Positions 1 through 11,959 of a DNA stretch of 64,000 nt are shown piece by piece; position 1 is the stretch's first letter; every line of letters begins with the position of its first letter. Source of the stretch: Rosa chinensis (Eukaryota > Streptophyta > Magnoliopsida > Rosales > Rosaceae); assembly GCF_002994745.2 (NCBI RefSeq), contig NC_037094.1, positions 7,362,001-7,426,000 on the forward strand, written 5' to 3'. The position numbers and the translations under genes are program-made. Under the pieces are notes generated by a model. The model saw only the letters and a program-made list of their open reading frames with translations. It was not told the DNA's origin and made no database searches.

Positions 1-2100
1 TCAAGGCCCATAAACCGACATACGCACACCTAATCTCATACCGGGATATTCATCTTCCACTAGGTCGATACACGAGAGGCAGCATTCAAGTTGTTGCCTA
101 GAGAGACATCCCAACCTATGACATTGCCAATTAGTAAGGATATCTCTTCCAAATCGAAAACAAGGTAATCCAATCCAATTAATGTCTATTTAAGGGGGCT
201 AATTACCTTCATTAATGTGCATTAACTACTTATACCTATTGTTATTCTGTCAAATTAAATACAAGGAAACTAACTTCGGCATCAGAATGACAATGGCCAA
301 CCCGCTCGATCTTCTTCCCAACCCTGTATATTTCTCTTGACAGGTAGCAATATGATTTAGCATCAAAGTCCATTGGCTCACCCGTGCTTCTTATATCTCC
401 GGTATCTTGAATATAGACAAAAACACACATTGCGACCATGAACAAACCTAGTCATTACCCCTAAATTCTTATCCGAAATCTCATTGGGCCAATCATAATA
501 AACACAAACTTAACCTACTAAATCATGCCATAATCCTCAATTACCCTTACAAATTTGACATATTTTCCAAAGAATTTAAATTGTACTTTATGCCAATTAA
601 GGTGGTTGGCAACAAATAGCAACTTGAAGAAGAACGCTTTACAGATGAAATAAATGGATGATTGAAACGCTTTCGGGTCCAGGCCTTCATACCATCCACA
701 TATCAAACGAGTGCTTCAGTAATACATGAGTCAGTGATTACAGACCATTTATTAGTTATGTGGCTGGAAACAAAATAAGATGAAATGGGAAACTTAGTAT
801 CAACGCTTAATTGTTTCTCTGTGTGCATTGGAACTTTTGGCCTAACATGACAATATCTAGGAGACTTGTGGCCTACTATCATATAACAATCTCAAACACA
901 GGAATTTAAGAGGTTGGAGTCATCAAAACATTATTCCATCACAAGTTTTACACAGATATTTTTTTAAAGGTCCATATCATCGCGACTCTTGGACCACAAC
1001 GAGGTGGTTTTCCTCAACAAAAGTTTGTGGTATATTGAGTCATTTCAGAATATAAAATCGTAGCGGTGTGAAACAGCATGGAGCTCCTAATTCATTTTTT
1101 AAACGTTTCCTCACCACAATGACGTATATAGACCACTTGTCCAGTCGATGAACATTAGGTCGATATAGGGGTCGGTGGTTTTGAGACCCATCCTAGAGTA
1201 TGGGTTTCCATACTTCTCCCAGGGGTAGGTATATAATTATAATCCTTAGAAGTTGGAGACCTCAAGTCTCGAGATCGGCCCTCCTAGTTACAAGGGTGAC
1301 AGTTGGACACTTTCAAGTAAGCCGTTACATAAGTTATTAAATTTATCAACTTGTGTTTCCAGACATTATAGAACACCCCGTGATATGGTCACTAAATTCG
1401 TTTACCAACCGACCTCACATAACTTTCTTTACTCGACATATCATTTGATAAACAAATTTGACGCAGACTCCATAAGCATGTATTAACATGTGATTTGATA
1501 AACAAATTTGAGGAATATAGTGTTTAATAATCAACCTCAGCACACCAAACAATCAAAGCAGACATACCCAGTTGGCAACTCGGCATGTTGTTCTTGTTTG
1601 TGCACTTGGCCTAGTCATCTTCCTTCAAGTTTCCTACACATTTTTATCACCAAAAGACAAATGCATATTTTACTCACTCTGTTCAAGTCGGTCCGACTCA
1701 TCCAATCTTAGTTTACTTACTCCACAAATAACCTTATTTTTTGACTTCTGGGTAAAGGAATAAGCCCAGAATCCTCGTGCTCCAGCCAACCCCAAAGCAT
1801 GGCAAACCCAACACGTTGGGTAATTTTGAATCCCAATTTAGCAAAGCTGGAAGATTCATTCTTTCTACCAGAAGCAAACACAGAAACTAAGAATTTGCCA
1901 AATTCACAACTGGAAGCAGCACATGTTAATGGGTTGGCAGAACAATGTTTTATACAATTTAAATCCCCAAATAATTTCCTCCGAAGAGAAATTACAATAC
2001 AAACCAGACCACAAATGACCCACTAAGCAACACCCCAAAACAAAACAAAAAGGCCTCGTAGTTAGAGATATGAGATTGAGAACATACCAAACACCAAAAA
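1..2100. other. Intergenic, no gene recognised
   Basis: I see no convincing coding region, tRNA-like box or paired terminal repeat here. The short open frames are under 80 codons, lack recognisable motifs and are not joined by plausible splice sites. A motif around 1440-1510 (a phrase meaning 'tttgataaacaaatttga') occurs twice about 55 bp apart. The right part, from about 1800, is probably the downstream flank and 3' end of the minus-strand small-protein gene at 2235-2558. The rest could be an old LTR fragment, but nothing visible proves it. Confidence 0.4.
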
Positions 2101-2234
2101 CGACCCAATCACATCACATCGGAAAAAAATAAGGCAAAAAGAAAAGCAGTTTCTCTCTGAATTCTAATTTACGAATTTCACAAAGTCACAAACTAATCAC
2201 CGGCTCCTCGAATTAAATTTGGGGATCTTCCTTT

Positions 2235-2558
2235 TTATCTGTGCGCCGTGACCAACGTCTCAATGAACCTCAACCCGTCGAATCTCGGCTCGAACTTCTC
2301 CTTATCCGACGCCGTATGCGAATTGCGCCCGCCCTTCGCAGAGGCAAGCCCCTAATCAAACCAAAATCACACAATTCAATTCCCGATATGGAGGCCACGG
2401 ATACCAGATCCGACTACAAATTGATACATTCGGAGTGAAATTCAAAAACCGAAGCTTACCGGCGCGGCGGAGGGAGAGGAGGAGGAGGAGGAGGAGGAGG
2501 TCAGAGCCATGGTGGAGGCGGCGACCATGGAGGCGACGAGAGTACCGGAAGCCTTCAT
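2235..2558 (-). CDS. Small protein with C-terminal DGLxxxETLV motif (two exons)
   Basis: Uncharacterised small plant protein. Exon 1 is 2558-2460 and encodes 33 residues, MKASGTLVASMVAAST, then a run of eight serines and SAAP. The donor is a clean gtaagc at 2459. Exon 2 starts either at 2351, after a T-rich acceptor ending 'gattag', or at 2333, after 'gcgaag'. Both are in frame and give 71 or 65 residues. It ends KFEPRFDGLRFIETLVTAHR before a TAA at 2235. The N-terminus is hydrophobic and alanine/serine-rich, like a weak signal or organelle-targeting segment (inference). I recall plant proteins with nearly this C-terminus but cannot name a function. A TATA-like motif lies about 190 bp upstream. 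No single open frame shows this gene because the intron splits it. The C-terminus matches those of the genes at 16305 and 18502. Confidence 0.8.
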
Positions 2559-2749
2559 TGTGAGAGCGGCGAGGAGGAGGAGGAGGAACAGAAGAAGAAG
2601 AAGAAGAGAAGAGACAGCTCGGAGTTCCGGAATTCAGGCGGACGAAACCCGACGGAGTGTCGCCGGATCTCGACCCGAAAAACTTTCCTAATTTTGCTGA
2701 GAGAGAGAAGAAAGAGGCGCTACCTGGCGCTCTGGTGTGGGGGAGGGTT

Positions 2750-2759
2750 TTTATATATA
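2750..2759 (-). promoter_or_regulatory. TATA-like box of the 2.5-kb small gene
   Basis: Read on the minus strand this is tatatataaa, in an otherwise GC-rich stretch. It lies about 190 bp upstream of the ATG at 2558, which fits a leader of roughly 160 nt. The leader contains CTT/CTC-rich tracts, common in plant 5' leaders. Confidence 0.5.
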
Positions 2760-2769
2760 CCAGGCGGGG

Positions 2770-4537
2770 GTGGTAACGTACTTAACCGGATTTAAATTTT
2801 TGTTTAGTTCCGCTGCCAAGATTCTCTGCCTCGCTGGCGCGTTCTGAGTGGCTCAGGGCCGTCCGATTTGGAAGGGTAAGTGGATCCGTGATTCTGCGGA
2901 GGCTGGGCCCGGGCCCGGAGGGGGTGATTGGAGCGTGGGGTTAGGTGCACGGTTAGGTTGGTGTGGGAGAAAGTAGGTTAGAGGGGCTTTTAGGTTTTAA
3001 AAAGGATTTTGTGCGGTGGAGCAAGGAAGATGCTTTGATTGGGCCGGAAGATACCGAGCGCCGGGCCCCACTTGGCTTGGAAATGCGGGTACTTTGGTTT
3101 TTTTTTTCCTTTCCTTCTCTTTGTTTAAAATCGACGCCGTTTTGGGCTGTCAGTCTACTCTTCTCGACGCCGTTCATTCGGACTTTTGATGCTTGTTATT
3201 TTCTTAATTCATACTTTTTTCTTCCCTCAGTTTACTTTTCATAAGTTCGAAGATTATTATAGAACAACGAGTTTTTTTTTTTAATCGATTCAAACTTCAA
3301 AATTTTGGTGGGACGTATTTGTTGACACAATTATCGATGAAGTTTAAACTTAAATTATTATTTTTATTTAAAATAATGTTTTAAAATTAGGCGTTGAATT
3401 CTTAATCTAATATGATATTAACTCAATCTCAATGTTCTTTCACCAGACTAACTCTAAGGGCAAAGTCCTAATTATTTCAATTATTCATTTAATGTTGTTT
3501 TGATATGCAACCAGTTTGTTTGGTTTGGTTAGAATGAATATGATTTCTTGTTGTTTGTAACTTTTTAAATATGAATCGAGTTAATATTATGTTGTCGCAG
3601 AATAGATTATATAATTATTGAATTTATCAGTCACAAATGTTTTTTTTTTAATAAAGAAAGATGACAAAATATATTAAGTGATAACTGAGAGTTACATAGA
3701 GTGATGCAAAAGTATCGAAAGAAAACAATAAAGTATAAAAAGATAGACAAATGTGTCCTTAATACTTGAAGCTCAATATATAATTCTATTTGAAGTAGTT
3801 TTTTAGGTGTCAAAAGCACTACCAATAATTATTGAGAAACTTCAATTATTATCAAAGGAGATATTCGAATATATGTGGTCAAATATTCAGTACATGGATC
3901 ACTCACTCTACTCTTTTGCCATTATAATGCTTTGGTCAAATTGGAATCTCCATCGTCAATTGAGCACTATAAAAGTCTTGGCAATAGTATCTTCGAAAGA
4001 GAAGTAAAGCACTATATGTGATTCTCAAGACAGCCCAGAAATGCTTTGTGGGATCTGAAAATATGCAATTGGGCAAATGGTTCGGTCGGTCAGTTGCAAT
4101 TTGCAAATTGAAGATAAGTATAAGCATGCATCATCAAATTAAAAGTTCATCTGTCAGTTCTGTTTATGGAAAAGGAAAGCAGTACTCCTGATTGGATTAG
4201 GTATGCCCTTGTACGTACTCCATATCCAGAGCACCCTTGGGTTTTCCACAAATAATTGATCTCTATGGCACTTGGAATTGCTTAACTTTATTCTTGTTGG
4301 GTGTTATTTTCCCAGTTGACTCAATTAACTCCCACTTTAAAATTTATTCCAATACCTCAAAGCCTAATAGATACTAACATATTATTGCCGTATAGGTAAT
4401 GTATAGGCTCGATTACAAAACATTGTTACTTGCTTGAAAAGAAAAGAGAAAGGAAAAAAAAAACTGTAAGTTGCTCGAGAACGTAATATTCAATGAATTG
4501 ATACTTGTGGGGATATTTATCTATTAACTATTATGAA
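2770..4537. other. Intergenic spacer
   Basis: GC-rich to about 3080 (the upstream flank of the small gene), then strongly AT-rich with no coding signal. A poly-T run at about 3641-3650 followed by 'aataaagaaagatgacaaa' resembles the poly-A end of a non-LTR element inserted in minus orientation. A similar poly-T/aataaagaa start occurs at about 24150. No target-site duplication was found for it. Confidence 0.35.
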
Positions 4538-4542
4538 GTTGA

Positions 4543-4803
4543 TGATAGCTGAGAGAGATAAGCTTGAAGACGAAGCTAGAGAGAAAAAGGACGAAAAGTT
4601 CTAACTGTATATCTTGCATAATAATCAAGATTGTTCAGTACATGGTTTATATAGTAGCTGAAAGTATGAGAGGATAACTGACACGTGTCAGCTCATAATA
4701 GAGAACAAGCTAATTAACAAAACAGAAAACTTAATTAGCTAAGCAAAATCGTTTAACCCTAATTAACTAAACCTGCACTAATTAACAGTTCTTCAGGTTA
4801 ACA
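4543..4803 (-). repeat. 3' LTR of the 4.5-kb Copia element
   Basis: 261 bp, a direct copy of 10090-10350. The pol stop codon overlaps the inner edge of this LTR. It contains a TATA-like 'tttatata' and a short promoter-sized region. Confidence 0.93.
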
Positions 4804-7800
4804 CCCCTCCTCAGCTTGATGGGAGGTGAGCAACATCAAGCTGGCACATAGATGAGTATGCTGAGGTGAGCAAAGACCCTTGGTAAATAGATCTGCAAGT
4901 TGATCTTTGGACGTGACAAATTGTAGCTTAAGAGAGCCTGCTTTAACTTGATTTCTGGTGAAGTGCACATCTACTTCAATATGTTTCAACTTAGAGTGAT
5001 AAACTGGATTTGTGGCAAGAGCAATTGCAGAAATGTTATCACAATGTAAAACGGGAACATCAGCAAGAGAGACATGAAGATCACGAAGCAAATGCAACAA
5101 ACACATAACCTCAGAAGTGGTGTCAGCCATGCTCCTATACTCAGCCTCAGTGGACGATCTAGAAACAGCTGCATGTTTCTTGCTACACCAAGAAATAGGA
5201 GAACCATGCAGCAAGACAACGAAGCCAGTAGTAGATTTTCGATCATTTGGATCACCAGCCCAATCTGCATCGCAATAAGCCTGAAGATGAAGAGCAGAAT
5301 CAGCAAAGTTTGGTTTGTCACCCCTCCTGAAATAGATGCCATGACCCATAGTGCCCTTAACATATCTGAGTATTCGTCTGGCTGCATAAAGATGTAAGTC
5401 GGTGGGATTATGCAAGAATTGACATACAGAGTTAACAACATATGTGATATCAAGTCTAGTGAAAGTAAGATATTGAAGACAGCCAACCAAACTTCTGAAT
5501 TGAGTGATATCATGAGATTGTAATGGAACACCAGTGGCTTGTAGAAGCTTGAGACCAGATTTACAAGGTGTAGAGTGAATGTGACAATCATCTAAACCGG
5601 ATTTATGTAGAAGATCCTTGGCATATTTCTTTTGAGAAATAAACAGACCATCTGGAAAATATTGAATTTCAAGTCCAAGGAAAAAATGAAGTTTGCCTAA
5701 ATCCTTCATGTCAAATTCATCCTGAAGAGCAGCCTTGACATCAGTAATAAGAAACTCACATGTACCACTGATGATTATATCATCAACATATAGGAGCAAG
5801 AAAACAAACTTGTCCTGACAATGTTTTATGAACAGACTCGGATCAGCATATGATGAAACAAAGCCAATGCTAGGTAAAAAATTTGTGAACCTTTCATTCC
5901 AGGCTCTTGGTGCCTGTTTTAAGTCATACAAAGATTTGTTGAGTTTGCAAACATAGTGAGGTGTGACAGGATCCACAAAGCCACCTGGTTGAGTCATATA
6001 TACTTCTTCATTTAACAAACCATGCAAGAAAGCATTTTTGACATCCATTTGATGAAGAGTCCAATTATGATAAGCTGCAAGGCAAAGGATTAATCTGACA
6101 GTAGTATGTCGAACCACAGGGGAGAATGTTTCATCAAAATCAACTCCATATTCCTGACTAAAGCCTCTTGCCACTAATCTAGCCTTGTGTCGTGCAATGG
6201 TGCCATCTGCATGTCTCTTGACTTTAAAAATCCATTTGCAGGACACCAAATTCTTATTAGCTGGTAAAGGCACAAGACTCCAAGTGTGCTGTTGCATTAA
6301 AGCATTGTACTCTTCATCCATTGCAGATCTCCATTCAGGAATTTTGAGAGCAGCTTTGTAGTTGGGTGGCTCAGTAGCATTAGAATCAAGACTAAGATGA
6401 GATAGTAATGAAACAAAGCACTTCTTCTTCTGTATCCCTCTCTTAGCTCTAGTAAGCATGTTATGATCATTCAAGTGAGAAGGAGAAATTCCTTCTACTG
6501 GATGGAGAATATTGGCTTCAGATATTTGACTAGAAGGAGCATGATTAGAATCACGGTGAAGGACAACAGAAACTGAGCCAGCTTCAGGTTGAGATGAGAT
6601 GGATAACACACCATTACTTTCAATGAACTGAACAGTTGTGTCTGTTTGTGGAGCAAACAGATTTTGTGGTCTTTCAGAAGAGGAGGCAGGTAAGACAATA
6701 GTGGGATCATTATCAACAAAGTTGCAGTTATTTATAACAGCTAGGGATTCAGAATGAGGAGTTGCAGAACCAGGATGCTCAGTAAGCTCAATATGAGATG
6801 AAGTGGCATCAAGATTATCAGGCATAATATCATTGAGAGAGTATGAAGAGAGCTGACCTGGTGAATCATGTGATGATGTTTGTGCAGGCTGGACAGGTGC
6901 AGGCACAGTAGGTTGAGTATGGGACTGAGTAAGAGTGAAGCAAGGTGTAGCACGTTGTGCCTGAGCAAATGTAGGTGAGTGTTTCTGTGACATTTTTTGG
7001 TTGATAGCGACAGATGAATGCTTGACTTTGCACATGGCATATGGAAAAGTTGTTTCCTCAAAGAATACATGTCTAGATATAATATATTTCTTGTGTGATG
7101 GACTGTAGCATATGTAACCTTTATAGCCTCAGCAAAACCAAGGAAAACACACTTAATAGTTTTTTGCTGCAATTTGTTTGATCTGAGTGGAGCAGATAGG
7201 AGTGGATAGCAGGTAAACCCAAAAACCCTGAGCATGTCAACTTTTGGCACAGTGTGATATAACATCTCAAAAGGTGATTGCATAGACAACACAGCAGTAG
7301 GCATTCTGTTGATCAAATAAGTAGCAGTAGCACAAGCATGGAACCAAAATTGATTGGGAAGTGATGCATTTTGCATTAAAGTGACAGCAGTCTCTCTGAT
7401 ATGTCTATTTTTCCTTTCAGAAACTCCATTCTGTTCAGGAGTGTAGGGGCATGAACAATGATGAATGATCCCTTTAGAGTTGAGATAGTCCCTAAACTGC
7501 ATGTTAATATATTCACCAACTCCATCACTTCTAAAAGTTTTGACAGAAGATGAAAACTGAGTGGAGATAATGGCACACACTGATTTGAAGTAACCAAGAA
7601 CTTCATTTTTATTTTTCATTGGAAATATCCATGTAAACCTTGTACAATCATCAATGAATAGAACAAATATCTATAACCATCTATAGAGAGATGAGGGGAA
7701 GGCCCCCAAACATCAGAGTGTACAAGTTCAAATGGTGTAGAGCTCCTAGTGTGAGAAACAGAAAAAGGCAGCTTATGAAACTTTCCTAACAAACATGGCT

Positions 7801-9658
7801 CACAAACTGACTTCATACTATCTGTAGGTTGTTCTATCTTGCTTTTCTCAAGCATGAGCTTAACAATTTCATTTGTAGGATGACCAAACCTCTGATGCCA
7901 AAGAGAGTTCTTCACTTGCTGTCCAAGAAATGCAGAATGTTGAGGTGTCACTGAGGCATTTACAGGTCTCTTATTCTTTGTGTCTGCTGTAGCTGACTTA
8001 TTGAACATAGGAAGATCAAATGGTATGGGGTATAAGCCTTGCTTACTCAGTCCCTGGTACAAAATTGTGCCCTGCACCTTGTCCTGTATTACACACATAA
8101 ATTCATCAAACCACACAGAGCAATTATTTTGTTTGCATAATTGATAAATGGAAAGTAAATGTGCTGCAAGATCAGGAATGAGTAGGATATTATCCAGTTT
8201 AAGCAGTCCCAACATGGCATCACCAATGTGAGTGATGGCAAGTTGATTACCATTACCAATCTGTACTCCATCAGTAGTAGGATATGGAATAACGTTGTTG
8301 AGCATTTGAACATTGTTGGTCATATGATTTGTGGCTCCAGTATCAGCATCTTCAGTATCAATTTGTTGACCAGGAAAACCAATAATGAAGTAACATCGAT
8401 CTGCTGTATGACCAGGCTTTCCACAATACTGACATCCACCTTGATTGTTTGAAGTGTAAGTATTTTGAGCATTAGGAAGAGATCTGCAAGTTTTGGCCCC
8501 ATGACCAACCTTGTTGCACCATTGACAGGTAAGAGTGTTGCCTGCATTCCCAGTAGGTCTGAAGCCACCTCCTCCAGGATTGGAATTTATTGGATTGCCT
8601 CTACCACCACCAAAGTTATATCCTCTGCCACCATTGTTAAGAAATCTTCCATTACCTCTGCCAGCATAAAAGCCAGTCACACCAGTAGGAGCATTGAACA
8701 TAGGATATGATAGGAATGAAGGAAAGCCATACGGCATAGAAGGTATAGGCATGTATGGTGTTTGAGTTGAAATTGGATATGAAGGCAGGTTTGGAGTAGA
8801 GAAGCCTGGAGGGATAACAGGAGCAGTCACAGATGATTGAGTGGTGGTCTGCATGGAGGAATGAGATTGCACAGGAGATGCAATTGATGCTTGAGGGGAT
8901 GCAGGTAGAGAGACTGATAAAGCAGTAGATGTGCCACATGAGGACTGAGAAGATGCTAGTGTGGAAGTGTTAATCTTGGCAAGCATATCAGTGAGTAAGC
9001 TTTGAATACCCTGAGCTTCATTTCCAATATCCATCTCTGCAGCTTTGAGTAAGGTTTTGAGTTGACTCAAGGAACAACTGGTGAATTGGGCTCGAATGAC
9101 AGTCTTGATTGCAGCAAATTCAGATGGTAGACCATTAAGCACTGTAACAACAATATCATCATCATCTATTGCAACACCTACAGTCTCAAGTGCATCCTTT
9201 GCAGCCTTTATCTTGTCAAAGTAAGTTTCAATGTCATCAGATCCTTTCTTAACATTCTGAAGATTTGACTTGAGTTGTAAAATATTCTGTTTATTTGCAT
9301 CAGCAAACTTGAGTTTGAATCTAGTCCAAAGATCTTGAGCTGATTTGTTGCCAACAGCACATGTCATGGCTACATGACTTAGAGTTTGGCCTATCATATT
9401 CACAATACTTTGATCCTGAGTCTTCCAAGAGATATACTCAACAGATATGGTTCGTGAAGAGCCATCAGAGGCTTGGATGAACTGAGGTGGGCAAGGATTT
9501 GAGCCATCAACAAAGCCAAACAGGTTTTGGCCACGGAGAAAGGACTCCATCCGGAACAACCAGGTAGGATAATTTGTCTCATCAAGAAGAACATTTGGAA
9601 GGTAAACAGTAGTTTGATGTGTAGTGTGAGTGGAGTTTGGAACGGTAGTGGCAGCCAT
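4798..9658 (-). pseudogene. Copia gag-pol, two frame breaks
   Basis: The Gag start is ATG at 9658 (MAATTVPNSTHTTHQ), followed by a UBN2-type Gag domain with the YPTWLFRMESFL pattern. Two CCHC knuckles follow (CQWCNKVGHGAKTC and CQYCGKPGHTADRC), then a protease motif DTGATNH, a GAG-pre-integrase LWHQRFGHP, and the integrase core with an HPEQN-type 'YTPEQNGVSERKN'. The first break is near 7670, inside the start of the integrase core, and the frame continues from about 7619. The second is near 7120, between integrase and reverse transcriptase. The frame then stays open to 4798 through reverse transcriptase (YVDDIIISG) and RNase H (SSTEAEYRSMA). As it stands, this copy should not make a complete polyprotein. 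Sequencing or assembly error is the alternative to real mutation. Confidence 0.9.
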
Positions 9659-10089
9659 GGTTCAAGTATGGAAGATCTAGGTTTTTTTTTTAGGTAAAAA
9701 GCTGATTAGAAAAGAAGGGAGAATAAGGTTCAGGATATGGATCTAAGCGTAAACAGGTATACGAACAAGGACCACAGTTTGTATCACAGTATTAGAATTT
9801 GAGATTAGGACAAAGGTAGATCTGAGAGATTTCAACTACTTTTTCCAAGATTCAGATATCAACGTATTCAAGATGAACAATCAAAGCTTCGATGCAAGAA
9901 CAAGTATGAAATTGCAGCAAATCACATAGACTTCTTCATAATCTGAACAAGAACTTCTTTAGAATCAAAGCAACAAAGCAACAACTTATCTGTAGCAGAA
10001 TCAAGCTCAAATCGAAGCTCGAGTGGTAGAAATTAGTGTATCCATATGAAGATTGATAACCCTAGGTCGCAGCCTGGGCTCTGGTACCA

Positions 10090-10350
10090 TGATAGCTGAG
10101 AGAGATAAGCTTGAAGACGAAGCTAGAGAGAAAAAGGATGAAAAGTTCTAACTGTATATCTTGCATAATAATCAAGATTGTTCAGTACATGGTTTATATA
10201 GTAGCTGAAAGTATGAGAGGATAACTGACACGTGTCAGCTCATAATAGAGAACAAGCTAATTAACAAAACAGAAAACTTAATTAGCTAAGCGAAATCGTT
10301 TAACCCTAATGAACTAAACCTGCACTAATTAACAGTTCTTCAGGTTAATA
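10090..10350 (-). repeat. 5' LTR of the 4.5-kb Copia element
   Basis: 261 bp, about 98% identical by eye to 4543-4803. It sits beside the primer-binding site at about 10074-10089 and is followed on the outside by the target duplication gttga. Confidence 0.93.
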
Positions 10351-10482
10351 GTTGAAAGGTACCAATTTACCGATCATGCATGCATTATGAATTTATGGTT
10401 GTAGCTAATTTAAATCTAAACCAAACTTGTAAATTGTGACAACCAGTAATGCATTTCGGGCTTCCGGTTTACTTTCAAAAAA

Positions 10483-11925
10483 TGTCACGCCCCTAATTTT
10501 TAACACAAATAAAAATCGATATATAATCTCATAATTATACATTCGTGATCGTTCAACCATCAATAACAAAAACCTGGAAACATTTTTCCCCTTACACTAA
10601 ATACATATTGATGCCCTTAACCCACTATGTCAATATTGATCTGCTCCGTAGAGTCATATATTACAAAAGCTTAGGAATTAAATTGTCAATAACAAAATAA
10701 ACGTAAATGCTCCCCAAAGCTAACTACACAACGGAAGTCCTTATCAACGGTAAAGTCACAAAAATGGATTCCTACCATAAAGCTGCAAGGATGCCGTCAC
10801 CGCTTCAGCCACGATTACCCTAACCTGCAGGATTAACCCCTACACCGTTTGAATGGTGCACCGAGTCGGCACACAACAAACCCGGTAAGCTTTTGCAAGC
10901 CCGTATGAGTAAACTCAAAATCACAAAGCATAAATACATTCTTAAATCACCTCAACCTAAACACGATATGCACATATCTCACACATATGGTCATTAATTC
11001 CATAACCTTCCATATCGTGCCTACATAAGTCAACTGGTGACTAAACCCTCATGCTCAGATTCTTAACTAGAGTCCCATTATACAAATTCAATCAAACAAG
11101 ATTTCCTCAAGCAATGTTTGACGCCATTCTAACGCACTACGGCGAATTCCAAATCACACTCATTCCCTTCCCCCTAGGAGCCTTTGTCATCAACATGACA
11201 TCAAAGGTGAAAATCAATGAATCACCTTCCTATCCTCACCACAGAGTACAATTCGTCACTACTATGGCTCTTAAGATAAATCAAACCATGAATTAATACA
11301 ATGAAGAAGAAACAAGGCAATCACATTTCAAAACAAGCAAAACAATTCATGGTAACCCCTGCATATAATTTAGTTCAGGAGGTCACACTAAGTCAAGTAA
11401 TTCAAATCATAGTAATCCCACACTCTGACGTCTGTAGGTAGCCCCGGCCATCACAGCAGTCTTCTCGATTATTATTAACTTCATAACAATTCAGCTCCGC
11501 TACCGAACAATCATCACACTAATCATCGCACAGATTCCACCAGTCATCACACAGATAGTCATCGTCCTACTTATCATCACATAGATTTCGAGGATCATCA
11601 CACATATAGCAATTGTCCAACTGATCATCACACAGATTTCGCCAGTTATCACTCAGATAACAATCATCACAAAGATTCATTACACTGATTCCAACAATTC
11701 ATTACACAAATATTCATACACAAGCTTCACATGACAATCATCACAAAAATTCATCACACTAATTCCAACAATTCATTACACAAATATTTCTACACAAGCT
11801 TTACATGACAATCATCTCGAAGATTCATCACATTGATTCCAACAATTTATTACACAAATATTCCTACACAAGCTTCACATGACAATCATCACAAAGATTC
11901 ATCAATGCATATATATTTCACGTAA

Positions 11926-11959
<34 letters not shown>

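Larger units (their letters stand above)
4543..10350 (-). mobile_element. Ty1/Copia LTR retrotransposon, full length, minus orientation
   Basis: Two 261-bp direct LTRs (4543-4803 and 10090-10350) begin TGATAGCTGAGAG and differ at about four positions. They are flanked by the 5-bp target duplication gttga (4538-4542 and 10351-10355). Next to the 10.1-kb LTR, the minus strand reads TGGTACCAGAGCCCAG, an initiator-tRNA-Met type primer-binding site, so this is the 5' LTR. A purine-rich tract (ggaggggtg) precedes the other LTR. Domain order on the minus strand is Gag, protease, integrase, reverse transcriptase, RNase H, which is Copia order. The LTR similarity implies a recent insertion, yet pol carries two frame breaks (see the coding entry). 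Confidence 0.95.

Noticed and set aside
5074..5397. 107-codon plus-strand frame
   Set aside because: Antisense shadow of the Copia RNase H/RT region.
11500..11930. CRISPR-like spaced repeats
   Set aside because: Units are contiguous, degenerate and about 80 bp without regular unique spacers, in plant nuclear DNA. They are ordinary tandem repeats.
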